A stretch of 64,000 nucleotides of DNA from Voacanga thouarsii (lineage: Eukaryota; Streptophyta; Magnoliopsida; Gentianales; Apocynaceae), in assembly GCA_026120185.1 (NCBI GenBank), contig JANUWF010001497.1, positions 1,848,501 through 1,912,500 on the forward strand, given 5' to 3'. Below the pieces are notes generated by a model. That model was not told the origin of the DNA. It ran no database searches and was given only the letters and a program-made list of their open reading frames with translations. The position numbers were made by a program, and so were the translations under genes. Shown here piece by piece: positions 22,201 through 35,900 of the stretch. Position 1 is the first letter of the stretch, and each line of letters begins with the position of its first letter.

Positions 22201-22239
22201 GAATCAGGGCTTAGGTTGTGGTGTTGTCAACAAGGGGGG

Positions 22240-22316
22240 ATGTATACATATATATATATATATATATACATGTACTGTACATGTATATACGTATATACAT
22301 ATACATATACATGTAT
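22240..22316. repeat. alternating purine-pyrimidine tract, left of mitochondrial insert
   Basis: A (TA)n run is followed by mixed TACATG and TATACG words, almost perfectly alternating purine and pyrimidine. A longer tract of the same kind flanks the other side of the mitochondrial insert. Confidence 0.75.
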
Positions 22317-23026
22317 CCCTAAAAGGAAGCACCTTTTCTCGATTTTGTGCACGAAGAAAGACCCGTAATTCAATCGGTTACCCCAAGCCAGTCGAATCAA
22401 GAGATGGAGAGAGGAAATAGGAGAAAACAAGATCTGTTGGGCCTTACTTTCTGAATCTTCAGTACCACTACCCTATTTGGGCTTAGGGGGAGGAATAGGA
22501 AATCCCAGTTTTGAAGACAAAGATTGAAAAGAAGATAGCTGGTAGGAAATTCCTTTGTTTGCTATTTTTAGGGACCCTATTCCCGGAAAGCCAATAAAAA
22601 GCCTACGAGTTGCCCAGAGAAAGAAAAGAGATTCCCTAAGGGCTGAAGGTGAAGGGCTTGACCTGCTATAGATCTAGCAGATGGGAAAACTATAATATTT
22701 AGATTTCGCAGGTCTTTTGGAGGCCTTGACCTCTCCTCTCAATAAATAGGCTTTTTTCCCTTCGCTTCATCATAAGCTGTCACTGAAGAGGCTGATGCCG
22801 ACAATCAGCTTATCTGCAAGAGAGAACCCTTAGCGGCCTCGCCGCGGATGGAGAGGGATTCGAACCCCCGATATTTCTATCAATACTTCGGTTTTCAAGA
22901 CCGACTCTTTCAACCGCTTAGACATCCATCCCCTTCACGCTTCGCCCGCCCTGTCTATTCGCGCGCTGGTAGGTATGGGCTTATCTATGTGATTTGCTAC
23001 GCTTGCTTGCGCCTATCGGCTGATTC
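22317..23026. other. nuclear mitochondrial DNA insertion (NUMT)
   Basis: About 700 bp of more GC-balanced sequence contains a plant mitochondrial-type trnS(UGA) gene with its flank. Base composition differs sharply from the AT-rich surroundings. I recognise the tRNA as the mitochondrial form; the flanking sequence is called mitochondrial by continuity only. Both sides abut alternating TA/CA/CG tracts. Confidence 0.7.
22846..22931 (-). tRNA. trnS: tRNA-Ser(UGA), mitochondrial type, in NUMT
   Basis: The minus strand from 22931 folds as a class II tRNA. The acceptor stem GGATGGA pairs perfectly with TCCATCC. A D-arm with AAGCGGTTGA, an anticodon loop CTTGAAAA with anticodon TGA (22897-22895), a long variable arm and a GGTTCGAATCC T-loop follow. 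The 86-nt length fits serine. The sequence matches my memory of plant mitochondrial trnS-UGA. Lying in the nucleus, it is probably not processed for mitochondrial use, and expression is unknown. Confidence 0.85.
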
Positions 23027-23775
<749 letters not shown>

Positions 23776-24052
23776 GTCACATAACTGTCACCCCTTTCTT
23801 TTTCTTGGTCTATTTCTTTCTGGGGAGATGAGATTTGAATTAGAATTGAAAAATAAACACAAACGTGATTTTCAACTCAAGACTTATTACTCTGCAAAAG
23901 GCATATTCACCAACTGGGTTAACACTTTATCATCAATAGTTTCGTTCAGTTAGAACAAAGAAACATTCAAAAAGCAAAGGTTAAAAAGTTGAAACTACAA
24001 CTTTCAGTAAGATCTTGAAATTTGCAATTTGTGCTTATTCACTTAACAAGTT

Positions 24053-25806
24053 TCATAGAGATTTCATTCGAAAAACTCTATTATACCAAATAGAGTGCAG
24101 AATCATATGAAACAAATCATATTTTACAGGATCAGCATGCCAAAGAAAATGTTTCTGTACCTCTTTCACTCTCTTTTGCATCTCAAAATACTTTTCTGGG
24201 GAGATAGAAAGAAGTGTACTCTTCAAGTTGGGAATGTCCTTCTCTGAGATGAAAACAGCAAAGGATTCCCAATTCAAAATCTAAAACAAAGGAGGCACAA
24301 AGTTGTCAGATATTATAACTGGAACACACTCATAGGGGATAGATTCCATAACTCGCGGGCTATTGACTGCATACCCTCTTGCACAAATGCAATACTTGCT
24401 GCTCTTCATATGCTGTATGTAATTCTTATCACCCCTCACATGGGGCATTCGAGCAAAGATTCTCATGTCGGTATCTTTTCCCCAGTGATATAGTAGTATT
24501 GGACAGACATGTCCGTGCATATAACCAGCAAAGAAAGCTAGGATTGATCTTTGAGAAGGAGGCTCACCTCCAATATCCTTGAGAGGATTTTGCGCTGATC
24601 GGACATATGTTGTAGGAAGAGAAACATCCTAGCCTATCTCAAAACCAACTCTGACATCAGCATTGCAAAGTGCTCTAAGGCTATTCCTAAGAAGACCTCT
24701 AGTTTCAGCAGGGGCCTGAAAAAAGAGCTTTGTCACAAATCTCGTCTTCCATCAATATGGGAGAATAGAAAATAAGAGAATCTTTCTTCACACGTTCCAA
24801 TAGCTCAGGCTCAACTCTATGGATAACAGACAACTTTCCAATAATTTACAAGATTGCTTATCAAATTGGGATGGTGTTTGTTGTATTCCTCATGAAGAAC
24901 ATGCGTGATGAAATAAATCAAAATGATGCTCATGTAAAGGATTCACATGTTCCTAATGATATTAGTCGTGAGAACTCAAATAAGCTTACAATGACATACC
25001 CAATCATGGCAAGCAGCCAGGAAATGATCTTCTCCATCAGTTCGGTTCCAGAAAGGATACCTTTGGGCAAGCATATCCACATAATTCCTCACGTACTTTA
25101 TAAGGTTATCACGACTGTGTGAATGACGCTTATAAAGAGTTAACTGTAGCAATCGTGAACTAAACGGTATGTAAAACAGGTGAGCTTTTGCAGGATCGTC
25201 AGCCACATATTGTTTATTTGATTCCAATAGCTTTAAAAACCATCCCTCAGCTGCATATATCCCTTCAAGAATTAAGTCATGGAAAATCGGTTTTTCACCT
25301 TCCTTGTAGATGTAAATTTTGAGCATTTTCTCCATTAATTCATAGCTGCTGCAAACACAACATGATGTTCAGTAATAAACAGAAGAAAACCATCACGTAT
25401 TTGCTTTGAGCTAAGTGATAGCTAAATAAAAGATACACTTAAGTTGGAGGCTTGGATACTTCTCTATGTGTGAAAGAGTACTTGTTGCAAGAAATGCATA
25501 TGAGAGTCATGAAGAATTGAGAAACACTTGAAAGAGAGAAACATGGTGCAAAGCTAACTCCCAATTTACAACTAGGAAAAATAGTGCGTTTCATGTTAAC
25601 AACCCTTATCCATATGAGAGGTGATAGCTTTTAGAGCTTTCAATTTCTAGTTTCTTAGTTTTCTTCTCCCACTTGGATCCTTATATATCTTAAGGCTCTA
25701 TTTAATCTAAATAAATGACAGAAAGTTTAAAGCAAAAATAGAGCAATGAATTGTAAGATGAGGCATATATACAGCAAAGTGACACAAATAATCAGTAGTC
25801 TCAAAC

Positions 25807-25841
<35 letters not shown>

Positions 25842-28800
25842 CAAAACTAGATACAATTTCAAAACAATAGAAACTCATCTGCTAGCACAGACCTTGCACT
25901 TTCGGTTCAAGCTAACATCTTGGTGAGATTATGTGAAACACTATGTTAACATGAGCTTCATTAGAGTGCCATTGCTCAAGCAGGATATATGATCTACCAT
26001 CAGAATATCCCGTAAAATATCTTCCTAAAGAAACAAATAAAAAGGGAAAAAGAACCAGTTATACATCTCATTTAACACATTTCTAGTAGCATTTAATAAT
26101 ACATGCCTTAATTGAGTGAATAGACTCCAACACGTAGTTTGTTTTACGTATTTTGAATTCAAATGCATTTGGATAGTCAAGCCACTCAATATCTACATAG
26201 GAACTACTCTTGCCCTACTCAGCATCATCAGTGCAAGCAAGGCAAACTAACAACCAAGCAACGAACTGTATGTAGTGCTAAGATGATCAATCAATTTTCA
26301 CAAAAAACAAGATGGAATTTTGCTTCCCTGGAGATAAAACCCATTAAGAAAAGAACTGTAGCCAAGTCTGGAATATTCTGTCTTAATTCTATTATGTAGG
26401 AGGGAATTGTTCATTTAACATGGAAAATGTGGGGAAGCAACCTTATTGGTATTGAAGAAGGGCAGGTTGTATGGTTGGCAGTGGAATGATTTGTGAGACA
26501 GTTGCTCAAATGAAAACTTAACATCCTTAAAGCAAATTAAAAGAGCTACTGAATTTAGAATGCATATAGAAAGGTGGGAAAATATATACCTAATAAAAAG
26601 TTTATCAGGCAATTGAAAGTGCAATATGTCCTCAGGATCTATAATAACACAGAATCTCTTAAATTTGAAAGGCACAGTTCGCTTGCCTCTTATGAGACTG
26701 AGGTGGTGCATAGATGAGTTATGAAAGAACAGAGCATAATTGGTCTACAGCCCCAAGAGGAAGACTCTTCCAGTGGATAAGGAAACAAAGCAAACACTTT
26801 ATCGCATTATAATCACCAAGGGACAACTAATGGTCAAGCTGCTTGAGATGAGATCTCCAGCATCATAATCAAAATAATAAAAAAGATTGAGTTAGTTCTA
26901 ACTCTCTTTGGCTTGATAACAAGCTTCCTCTAGGGCCTGCAGAAGAATTTTTCCATCAAAGTTTGCCTATAACTCACCCTTCTTGAAAGCTCCTATGGTT
27001 TCTAAAACAGTTGGTGAAAAATGGAATCCCACATTGGAAGAGACTAAAACAAACAGGTTAGAGATTTTATAAAAAAAATAAAGCCTACAAAATCTTGCTT
27101 AAACTCTTTTTGGGTGATTCGATTGGGTGGCTGCTAACGGCACGAGTTCTCCAGCATGATAACTGCTTGAAAGCATTTAAAGTGGATTGAGATTTTCCAA
27201 TCTCATTCCAAATCAAAATTTTACTTTAATTCAAATATATTAATATTTTATATATTTTTCATTTCTCGAGAGTTACTATCTACTCACAACACATCATATT
27301 CTCTCTCTTGGACCCCACTTGAACCCACACATTTAATAATTTTTTACAAACTCATCTCAAACCAATTCTTATCCATTTACAGCCTAAATTTTAGATGTGA
27401 GGTTGTCAAGGTTCATTCTTTCCCAAAGAAATACTGGAGTCAGGGGTGATAATTCCTAAGTCTCAATTCCTAATAACCATTTTTAAGATATATTAAACAC
27501 CGGCTATGAACATGTTGGACATTAATGAAGATAGGTATCAAAGGACTTGTGAGTCCATTTGTTGGAAGGCAAAACGCAATGGTACCTCTGCTCTTGGTTA
27601 CTTCATTTAGCACATCAGATATAAAAACCACAACTGAATATTAGATCACTTTTTATCATCAGAAAAGCAGCCCCAAGGTTGGTGTTGCAGACAGAAATTT
27701 TTCTTGACAGTGACTGGAAGGTCACTACTTCCAACACATGAAATCAGTCTCACTGCAGGAATAAAATGGTACTTTATGCTGTACACAACACAAAGTAGGA
27801 TTTCAGGACTTAGTTTGCAGCATAAAAATAGCCCTAAATGCACAGCCAGAAAAGTTGACAATTTTGGAGGTTACAGAGTACATCAGAGAAACCTTTTATT
27901 TGTGTACTGCAGTTTAAACCTTACCCTTCCTAACTCTGTCATGTTAAGCTTGCCTGCATTGCATTTTTGGACAGGGGGGCTGATGAGAGTAAAAAATTAT
28001 GGCAAGCACCATTTGTACTTTAAAAAAAAAAAAAAAAAATCTCCATGATATTGTTCATATGTTAAATGGTTGACGCTTCATGCACTCTTTTCGGTCACAA
28101 ATGGATGTCCCTCTTTCTTGATATAGATGATGCCTTTTTTATTTGAAAAGATTAATTTTTTATTATGCAAAAAAGAGAGAGTGTGTGTGTGAGAGAGAGA
28201 GGGAGAACCAAGGTTGATTGTCAACAGTTAGGACTGTACCTTTGAAACATTGAAATATTCCGATAGATAGGTGCATAAAGTCCTGCAGCATTTTCAACTG
28301 TCGCTGCATCCAGTATGCATGATTTTGCATAAAATAGTTCCCGGTCAGCATTTGAATAAAATTTTGGAGTCTGCAAAAGAAACAGCACAATGAAATGAAT
28401 ATCTCCTCAAATTAAAATCACACGGATTAGATGTGATAAACTTCTTGGCATGCCTCTAAATGAGGGGAAGAATGACTTTGCAGCAACAAGTCATTCATCT
28501 CAGATATGGAAAGTCTATGCAAAGTTGAAAAATCAATTGGGGAACAAAAAGTTCTCTGAGTTGGGCTTTGTTTGCCATCTGTCTTGAGCTTACTTTTAAC
28601 ATTATTCTGCACCAAAGAAAAGACAGGACCCACAAGACTTACCAAGTCAAAACTTCTAGGAGAGGCTGCAGGCGGTAATGAAACTGCAGGAGTTAATGCA
28701 ACAGTAACTGTTTTAGAAACAGAACCCAAGCTTGCATTTGAACCCATGGATGAAGAAAATTCCTCTATTTCTTTCTTTTCAAAGGCATTTTCAACAGGAG

Positions 28801-29161
28801 CATTGGGATTAGGTGCCCTGGCCTTCTCTATGGAAACACTAATTGCTGAATCGTTTACATCCTCAGAGTTCAAACTGTTACTCTTCCCTGAGAAATCATC
28901 GAAAAAGGTGCTATTACTTTTCAATTCTAGATCTTCATTTCCACCAGTGGAATATGTACTTGTGGCAATACCAGCAGATCCGGAATCAGAATCATTCCTA
29001 GCCCCAAATTTCAATTTCCCAGACAAAGCATATTTTCCAGTGAAAACAATAGATGATAAGATATTACCATTTGGGAGTTCAGTGAACTGAATTACCACAA
29101 CTACAGAAAATGTTATTCCAACAAGCCAGAATAACCGCAAAAATATTGATCCTTGGAGCAT
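24053..29161 (-). pseudogene. GT47 exostosin-family glycosyltransferase, tandem copy with two nonsense codons
   Basis: Likely a type II Golgi membrane glycosyltransferase related to Arabidopsis At3g07620/At5g03795-type proteins. Predicted exons on the minus strand are 29161-28442, 28370-28240, 25348-25000 and 24715-24053. These total 1863 nt and stay in phase. Exon 1 has a signal anchor (LFWLVGITFSVVVVIQF, residues 8-24), a Ser-rich stem and SISEMNDLLLQS. Exon 2 encodes ADRELFYAKS and LYAPIYRNISMF. Exons 3-4 hold the exostosin domain (YELMEKMLKIYIYKEGEKP, HLFYIPFSSR, FWNRTDGEDHFLAACHDW). Exon 4 has TAG at 24631-24629 (Lys in the paralogue) and TAG at 24283-24281 (an acidic residue in the family), so the last part of the domain would be lost. 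The exon 1 donor is weak, intron 2 is 2.9 kb, and exon 3 has a CAGCAG double acceptor. It is a tandem duplicate of the intact gene at 36005-32995. Confidence 0.88.
25811..25838. repeat. (TA)n microsatellite in intron 2 of the GT47 pseudogene
   Basis: Fourteen TA units. The rest of this 2.9-kb intron (25349-28239) shows no gene or element that I recognise. A GT/GA-rich run lies at 28170-28202 near exon 2. Confidence 0.9.
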
Positions 29162-30204
29162 ATTGTAAGAAATTCTCCAGTAAGTACCCAAATGTAGAAA
29201 TGACTGAATTAGTTATTAGTGCAAATCAAATATATCTTTTTCCTTTGATTATTTCAGGTCTCAAATCAAATTGCAGATATAATTCAAACTGTTTACAGGT
29301 TAGACGCTGCAGTACCTTGGTGAAACTTCAGATAATTGTTTGAAGATCACATTCAAAGAAGATCGTGGGTTCAAACATTTTAGTATTGAAAATGGCAAGC
29401 TTCAGAGCAGAAATCATGATATTTCAGGTATTTCAGAGATTTTGAAATTCTCGATCAATGTAGGAACAGCATCACCATTCTTGTTGATGACCATTTCTAC
29501 GCAAGCCATAACTCACTACTTTGAACCATATCATAAATTGATGAATCCCATTAGGAAACACCGGAGGCTTTCAAGGAATTCTAGAGTTCACAACCTGCAG
29601 ACTTTCATTCTACTTCAGGATTCACCGAACCTAATTCATTGGAACCAATATTGATTTCTGACTAGCAAAGTTTGAAGAAAGTCTTTTCACAACCATCTAT
29701 GAGGATTTACGCATCATACTGAGCAAGAAATCCACAGCAAAACTTCAACCAGGATTGCTGAGTAGTATGCACTGGAATCACCTGATACTAACATTATAAG
29801 AATCTCAAGACAAGCGTTAAGTACTAAACACTTAGAAACGAATTCACAAGTGCAATCCATCAAACCAAACAAGGAAGCACACTTGAATTTACACAAGATG
29901 CAACCTCCTATTCTCATCTAATAGACCACATTTCATAAGTTTGAAGTCAAGTACTGTTTATGTATAACCATAAGGCAGATAGAATATTGTTTCATAACTA
30001 AGTTACACATTGAGATCTCATATTTCTTCACCCCAATGTACTAAATATGGTGTCAATGCACCAATTGATGAATGCCTAGCCAAACTCCTCCTGAGTGAAT
30101 TTATAAGCATCGTGCAATTCCACTGTTTTCAGAAACAAATAATTTCATCCAAACATCAAAATCTTGTTTCATGAATCAAGATCTCTATAATCCAAATACA
30201 AAAC
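29162..30204. other. 5' flank of the GT47 pseudogene, no gene recognised
   Basis: Presumably the 5' UTR and promoter area of the pseudogene. Open frames at 29110-29654 and 29714-29917 show no family motif. Confidence 0.4.
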
Positions 30205-31237
30205 AGAGTGGGCTGCTGCTATTGCAGGTGATTGTTTGAATTGGAAGCACACTCTTCAGCCAAGAGATATCGTAAGACCTTATATCAAAGTGGACCTTCA
30301 TAATGATTTGAAATGTTCTTTCTTTTTTGACCAATGGCATGCCCATGGACCTCTCGTTTCAGTTGTCTCCGATCATGATTTTTTAAGTTTAGTGGCATTC
30401 GTCTTAAAGCTCCGGTGGTTTATGTGATTTCTGTGAACAATTGAGTATGACCTTCTGGAAGAAAAAATTGATCTCAATTGCAGAAAAAGATTGAAACTAT
30501 TGACTGTTAGCCTAATGGGGACATGGACGATAGGGTTGTTTGGGCAGGATTCGTTTTTTGCTAAAATTTTGTCATCTAATACTACTTATCTTTATTGGCC
30601 TAACCTGGTTTGGTTAAAAAAAAATCTATTCCTCATTGTGCCTTTATTCAATGGTTGGTATGTAAAAACAGACTGTCCACCTTCTTAGAATGAGAAAAAA
30701 ATGGCAGGTGGTGAAAGATTCTTCATGTAGATTAGGTATGGGGGCAGAGAAGTCCATAGACCATGTATTCTTTGTTTGTCCTTATTGTAGTGCTGTATGG
30801 CTACACATTCAAAATGATGTGATGTTACCCTCATGTTCCGGTAATAGGTCACAAATACAACCATGTGAAATAAGGAAATGTGGTTCAGGTTTTTCTCATC
30901 ATGTGGTTTGAAAATTAGCTGTATCAGTAGCCATTTATCAAATATGGAGAGAGAGGAATTGTCACGTTTTCCAGCATAAGGCTTCTTAGGTGCAGGTGGT
31001 GGAAAAAAGCATTCAAATGGTGCCTCAAGAAGCAATCAACTCATGGAGAAGGATTCCTAAGCTTCATCAAACTGGATATTGGCCCTTAGTCAAGGAGATT
31101 GAAATATTTTTCAGAGTCCACCCCCTCCTTTCTCTAATTCTGGTGTTACTTATTGAAGGTTTTAAGCTTGAGCTTTCTAAACTCCTTGACAGTGATCAAC
31201 AACAACAACAAACACCGGCCCAGAAAAAAAAAAAGGG
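30205..31237 (+). mobile_element. 5'-truncated LINE, RT zinc-binding (zf-RVT) region and poly(A) tail
   Basis: The plus strand encodes RDIVRPYIKVDLHNDLKC followed by FFFDQWHAHGPL, and later WPNLVWLKKN, then in another frame GAEKSIDHVFFVCPYCSAVW. This is the order of the zf-RVT domain found at the C-terminus of plant L1-type LINE reverse transcriptases (GxxTxxHLFFxCxxSxxVW). The frame is broken by several stops. The sequence ends in a run of A at 31226-31236, fitting a LINE 3' tail. The RT core itself is absent. I could not read target-site duplications. Confidence 0.7.
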
Positions 31238-31822
31238 ATGAAGGCTTAAGAGTTGTTTCGGTATCAGATATATTCAACTCATTTGAACAAGCAAGTTCTT
31301 AGTCTGTCAATCCATGAGGATGGCAGCTTCTTCTTTCTGGCACTTGAGAAAATAAATTCAACCCATCCAATGTTCCACATGCACAATAACAGCCCTCAAA
31401 AGAAAATCCGGCTACCGTCACTTTCTACTCCATCACCCAATCCAGCAAGTTTCTTGTGATGAGATATTGTCTAATTCACAGCTATATGCATGTTTTTCCC
31501 TGATTTCCTCTCTATTACCCCCGGACCATTCCTTTCTCCATGGAACACGTAAAATACTAAATACTTTCGCATCAAATCTCACCTTAATGCTTCAATTTTC
31601 TATCAGCCCATAACAACCCTCTACCAAGAAAAAAGTTAATATCCACGTAAAAGTCGTGGGGTGGTTCAGAATCTTGAAGTTATTAGTTTATTCCTAATTT
31701 AAACACAGATCGGCCCTTCACATTCTTAGTGTTCATAAAGTTGTTCTTCCTTCAAAGGTCAAAGCAAGAGAGAAATATTTAGCATCAACAATAAAGAATT
31801 CGAATCAACAAAGGAAATAATG

Positions 31823-31905
<83 letters not shown>

Positions 31906-32994
31906 GACAGAAAATTTATACAGTAGGAATCAGGAAAGATTCTCAGATTTCATTTTGTCGGGAATATGACAGAGAACAAGAATATGATAATTCCAGAAAT
32001 AGAATGGAATTTAAAGCCAAAGCATAATATAATGATATCTTTCACTTACAGTGACGGTAGGTTGATCAGTGATCGTCTTGTTTTCTCTTCCACCAGATGG
32101 TAAAAGACCAATTTATGCATATTTAGCTTTCAGCTTCGGGATTGTTTGATCTGATATACAGAAATTGTAGGATAAATTATAAATATAACATACATTATAT
32201 AAATATTATATAAAATTATATAAATAAATTTTAAAACAACAAAAATTATTTTTATTACAATTTTTTATACACAACTATTTTTATACGAATTATTTTTTAC
32301 AATTTTTAATTTAAATTGTAAAATAATCATACATATCATCCTACTATTTGGTATCTATAGATTAAAAAAATTAACTAAATAATAACCATAATTATCTCAT
32401 CCTTCTTATCTACACTTTTCTCTCATGGGAGTATATTTTTTCTTTTTACTCTTGTTTTTACCTCATATACTTCTATTATTCAGAGTACATTTTTGAAAAG
32501 TTCCAATTTATATTCTTTCCTTTCTCTAAAATAAAAATTACCATCATTATTGTTATCATATTCTATAGGTTTTATGAATAAATGTCCAAAAAGAAAAATA
32601 GAAGAAATTGTCATTGATCCACCGTCTTATTGTTGCCCCCATAACTTTCTCAAAATCAGAGATATTATGTGGTGCAGCAGCTGCCTGCAGCCCCATGGCA
32701 GAGTGTGCATGGTAACCTGAAGAAAGACTCATGGTGGGAGATCATTGCCAACACAAAAGAAGAAATAAAAAAAGGAAAATAATTTCAGTGTCGCTATATG
32801 TACAGTAATACCTATTCATAGCAATGAACAACATTCATGAGCTCCAAAAGGGCTGTACAAATTTACACTTGTTGCAAGGCTCATCCCGCATCTCTAAAAG
32901 CACTATCTTCTATAAAACTTTTAAAGCGCTATCTACTGAGAAAAAGAAAACAATGAGCATGTACAGGAAAATCTTGCTAGTTTTCTTTACATTA
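31238..32994. other. intergenic, with (TAA)n microsatellite at 31820-31904
   Basis: No gene recognised. The microsatellite has about 28 units. 32160-32580 is very AT-rich. The last part, close to 32994, is the 3' flank of the GT47 gene. Confidence 0.6.
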
Positions 32995-35900
32995 TCAGCT
33001 AGATCGTACTTGAAAAACTCTATTGAACCATACTGAGTGGAGTATCATGTGGAAAATATCATACTTCACAGGCTTAGGATGCCACAGAAAATGCTTCTGT
33101 ACCAGCTTAACCATCCTCTGCATTTGTAGATACTTCTTCTTTGGAATGGACAGAAGAATATTTTTCAAATTCGGAATGTCTTTTTGCAGGACAAAAACTG
33201 CAAAAGACTCCCAGTTTAAGGTATCAAAGAAAGGAGGCACAAAATTGTCAGATATGATCACAGGAACGCACTCGTAGAAGATTGCTTCGACAACTCTTGG
33301 ACTGTTTACTTCAAAACCTTTTGCACATATGCAATACTTACTGCTTTGCATGTGCTGGATGTAGCTCATCTTACCCTTCACATTAGGCATCTTGCCAAAG
33401 ATTTTCATGTCAGGATCTTTGTTTTCCCAATATTTCAGCAGAATTGGCCGGAAATATCCGTGCATGTTTCCAGCAAAGAATGCAAGGATGTGACGCCTGG
33501 AAGGATTTTTTCCTCCAAGTTGTCGAAGGGGATTCTGAGGAGATCGCACATATGTCTCTGGGAGCGACACATCTTTCCCAAAGACAAAACCTTCCTTGAC
33601 ATCAGCGTTGCACAGGGCTCTTATGCAATTTGCCATGATATGTCCTGTCTCTGACGGGCCCTGAAAAGAAAAAGTTTACCTCTTAAAAGAGAGTTATAAC
33701 ATTCTCATAATTCGAAGTATTTGACTGGCAGAGTAGAGCTGGAAGTCAAAATGTAGATATGTTATGTTAAAAAGAGTGAGAACCCTATCTGAAGAACTGT
33801 AACTTTAGAAGAAACTCATTTTGAAGCTTTGGGCATGTAGAGTAACTAATAACGGATGAATATCCATGAGTTACCACATGCCACCCATAATGTCGCAGAC
33901 CATTGATTTAAAAATGATAAAATAATTATCTCAGACATACCCAATCATGGCAGGCAACAAGGAAATGGTCAGATCCACCTGTTCTGTTCCAGAACTGATA
34001 CTTTCTTGAGATTACATTAATGTAATCATCCAAACATTTAATCAAATTCTTGCGGTTGTGAGAATTAGGCACATATAATGTCTCCTCCAACATTCGTGAA
34101 CTGAAAGGTAGGTAAAAGAGGTGAGCTTTCTTTGGGTTTTTAGTAGCAAATTGTTTGCTTACTTTCAGCAGCTTCATAAACCATCCCTCAGAAGCATATA
34201 TTCCTTTAAGCACTGGCGTATGGAATATTGGTTTATTTCCTTCTTTGTAAATATAAACCTTCAGAGTCTGTTCCATTAATTCATAGCTCCTGCATTTGAA
34301 TAATTTTAAATATTGGATCAGTTCATTTTAATACTGTAATACATGATTTACTGTGGGGATGAGCACTATGTAAATATAAACATTGCAAAATGAGATAGCT
34401 CAGTATCACTTTTACATAAGTGATTAATATCAATTATAAGCGTAAATATGTTGATATAGACAAAAGCTAAAAAATGTGAATGGAGGATCAAAAAGACAGC
34501 TTACTCGTAGCCTCTCCTGTGCTGCAAGTTTGTTAAATGACAGTGGAAGGCTTAAGGTGTTTGCCAACATGAGCAGGGTCAAAATTAGTTAAGGAAATAA
34601 GATGTACATTGTCTGGATGTTCAAAGCGTCCAGAAAATGTCATGAGAGTAAGCAAGCAATTCTAAAAAGTTAGCAGAAGAAGATACATACTTCGGCAAAT
34701 CAAAAATACACTTGGGCTGGAGAAGCCATTCAAGCGTAAATGGTAATCTGATTTAGATGTAAAAGTACCCAAAAAACCAGACAAAATAGAGATGTGTAGT
34801 GGTAATAGTAAACAGCCGATACAAACTTCTTCTGTTGAGAATTTCACTGGCATACCTTTTAAACATGGATAAGTTTCGAAAAAGTGGAACATATAGGTCA
34901 GGGTCATCTTGAACATTAGGAGCATTTTCAATTAGAGACTTAACACGTCGTAATTCTTGATCTGCACTAGAAGTCCATCGTGATTTCTAAAGATGACATG
35001 CAGGAAGCAACAGGAAAAGGGAAGTGCCATTAATATCTGTTAAGAAAGTGCTGCTAATATCTGATAGATAGGTTCACAATCGCAATGAGATGGAAAACTT
35101 TCACATACCACTGAATGAGGTGAAGTGAGACTCTGAAGCAGCAAATTGTTCATTTCAGATATTGACACTACAGCACCTTCAAAGCCAAGAGAGCTTTCCT
35201 TGATTTTGGGATACTGACGAACATCAAGAGTAAAATTAATCAATGAGGAAATGTCAGTCTTTGGCAACCCAGGATTTTCACTTTTCTCAACCGTTTTGGT
35301 TGCATATCTCTTCACAGAGGTTGCATTAGGATTGAATAAAACAGGAGTCCTCGGATTTCTGTTGTTGTCTGCCGGGGATGTCAAAGGAGGTGATAAATCT
35401 AGTGGTTGTGCTGAAACTGAAGGGCTTGAAATGCTACTACTTTTAACTTCATCTACTGTTGAGGTTGAAGCAACAAGTGAAACATTATTTCTAGTACCAT
35501 ATGGTGTTGCTGTTGGTACTGGTGTTGGAGCAGTGGAATCATATTCCCTAGCCTTTTCTGGTGCTAGAGTATCATTTCTTCCCATGTTGTCCATTATTTG
35601 GTTGTCATTTAGTTCTATGAAGTCCTTGGATGGAGATTCATCTTCAGGATCAGCATTATCAGAGATATCATCAGATTTTTCATTTTCATCTTTTCCATCA
35701 GAAAGCTCAGACACATTAGCCATATCATCAACGGTACTTGGATGAGTGAAGTTTAAGACTTCAGAAAATGTCAAATTTCTGTTATCTGATGAATTCTCTA
35801 TCTGAAAGCTGCTTGATGAATTCCCAACAGAGAAATTGCCCACGGATGCTACTTTTGTCTTGCCAAAAGATGATAAGGACAAAAAAACATTTCCATCAAG

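Larger units (their letters stand above)
20041..22220 (-). mobile_element. endogenous pararetrovirus segment, inverted copy
   Basis: The minus strand carries the same genes as 16050-17500 in reverse: a polyprotein linker (22200-21790), RT-RNase H (21789-20750) and the second ORF (20720-20041). Protein similarity to the plus copy is very high over the shared part (mostly single substitutions), so both derive from one viral lineage. The segment begins abruptly next to alternating TA-rich DNA at about 22240 and ends where the plus copy ends, giving a tail-to-tail arrangement. Confidence 0.85.

Noticed and set aside
24976..25122. Plus-strand frame across the GT47 pseudogene exon 3 border
   Set aside because: It overlaps a well-supported exon on the minus strand and has no similarity of its own.
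28572..29090. 172-codon plus-strand frame
   Set aside because: It is the opposite strand of exon 1 of the GT47 pseudogene, with no family similarity.
35251..35745. 164-codon plus-strand frame
   Set aside because: It is antisense to the low-complexity stem region of the intact GT47 gene.
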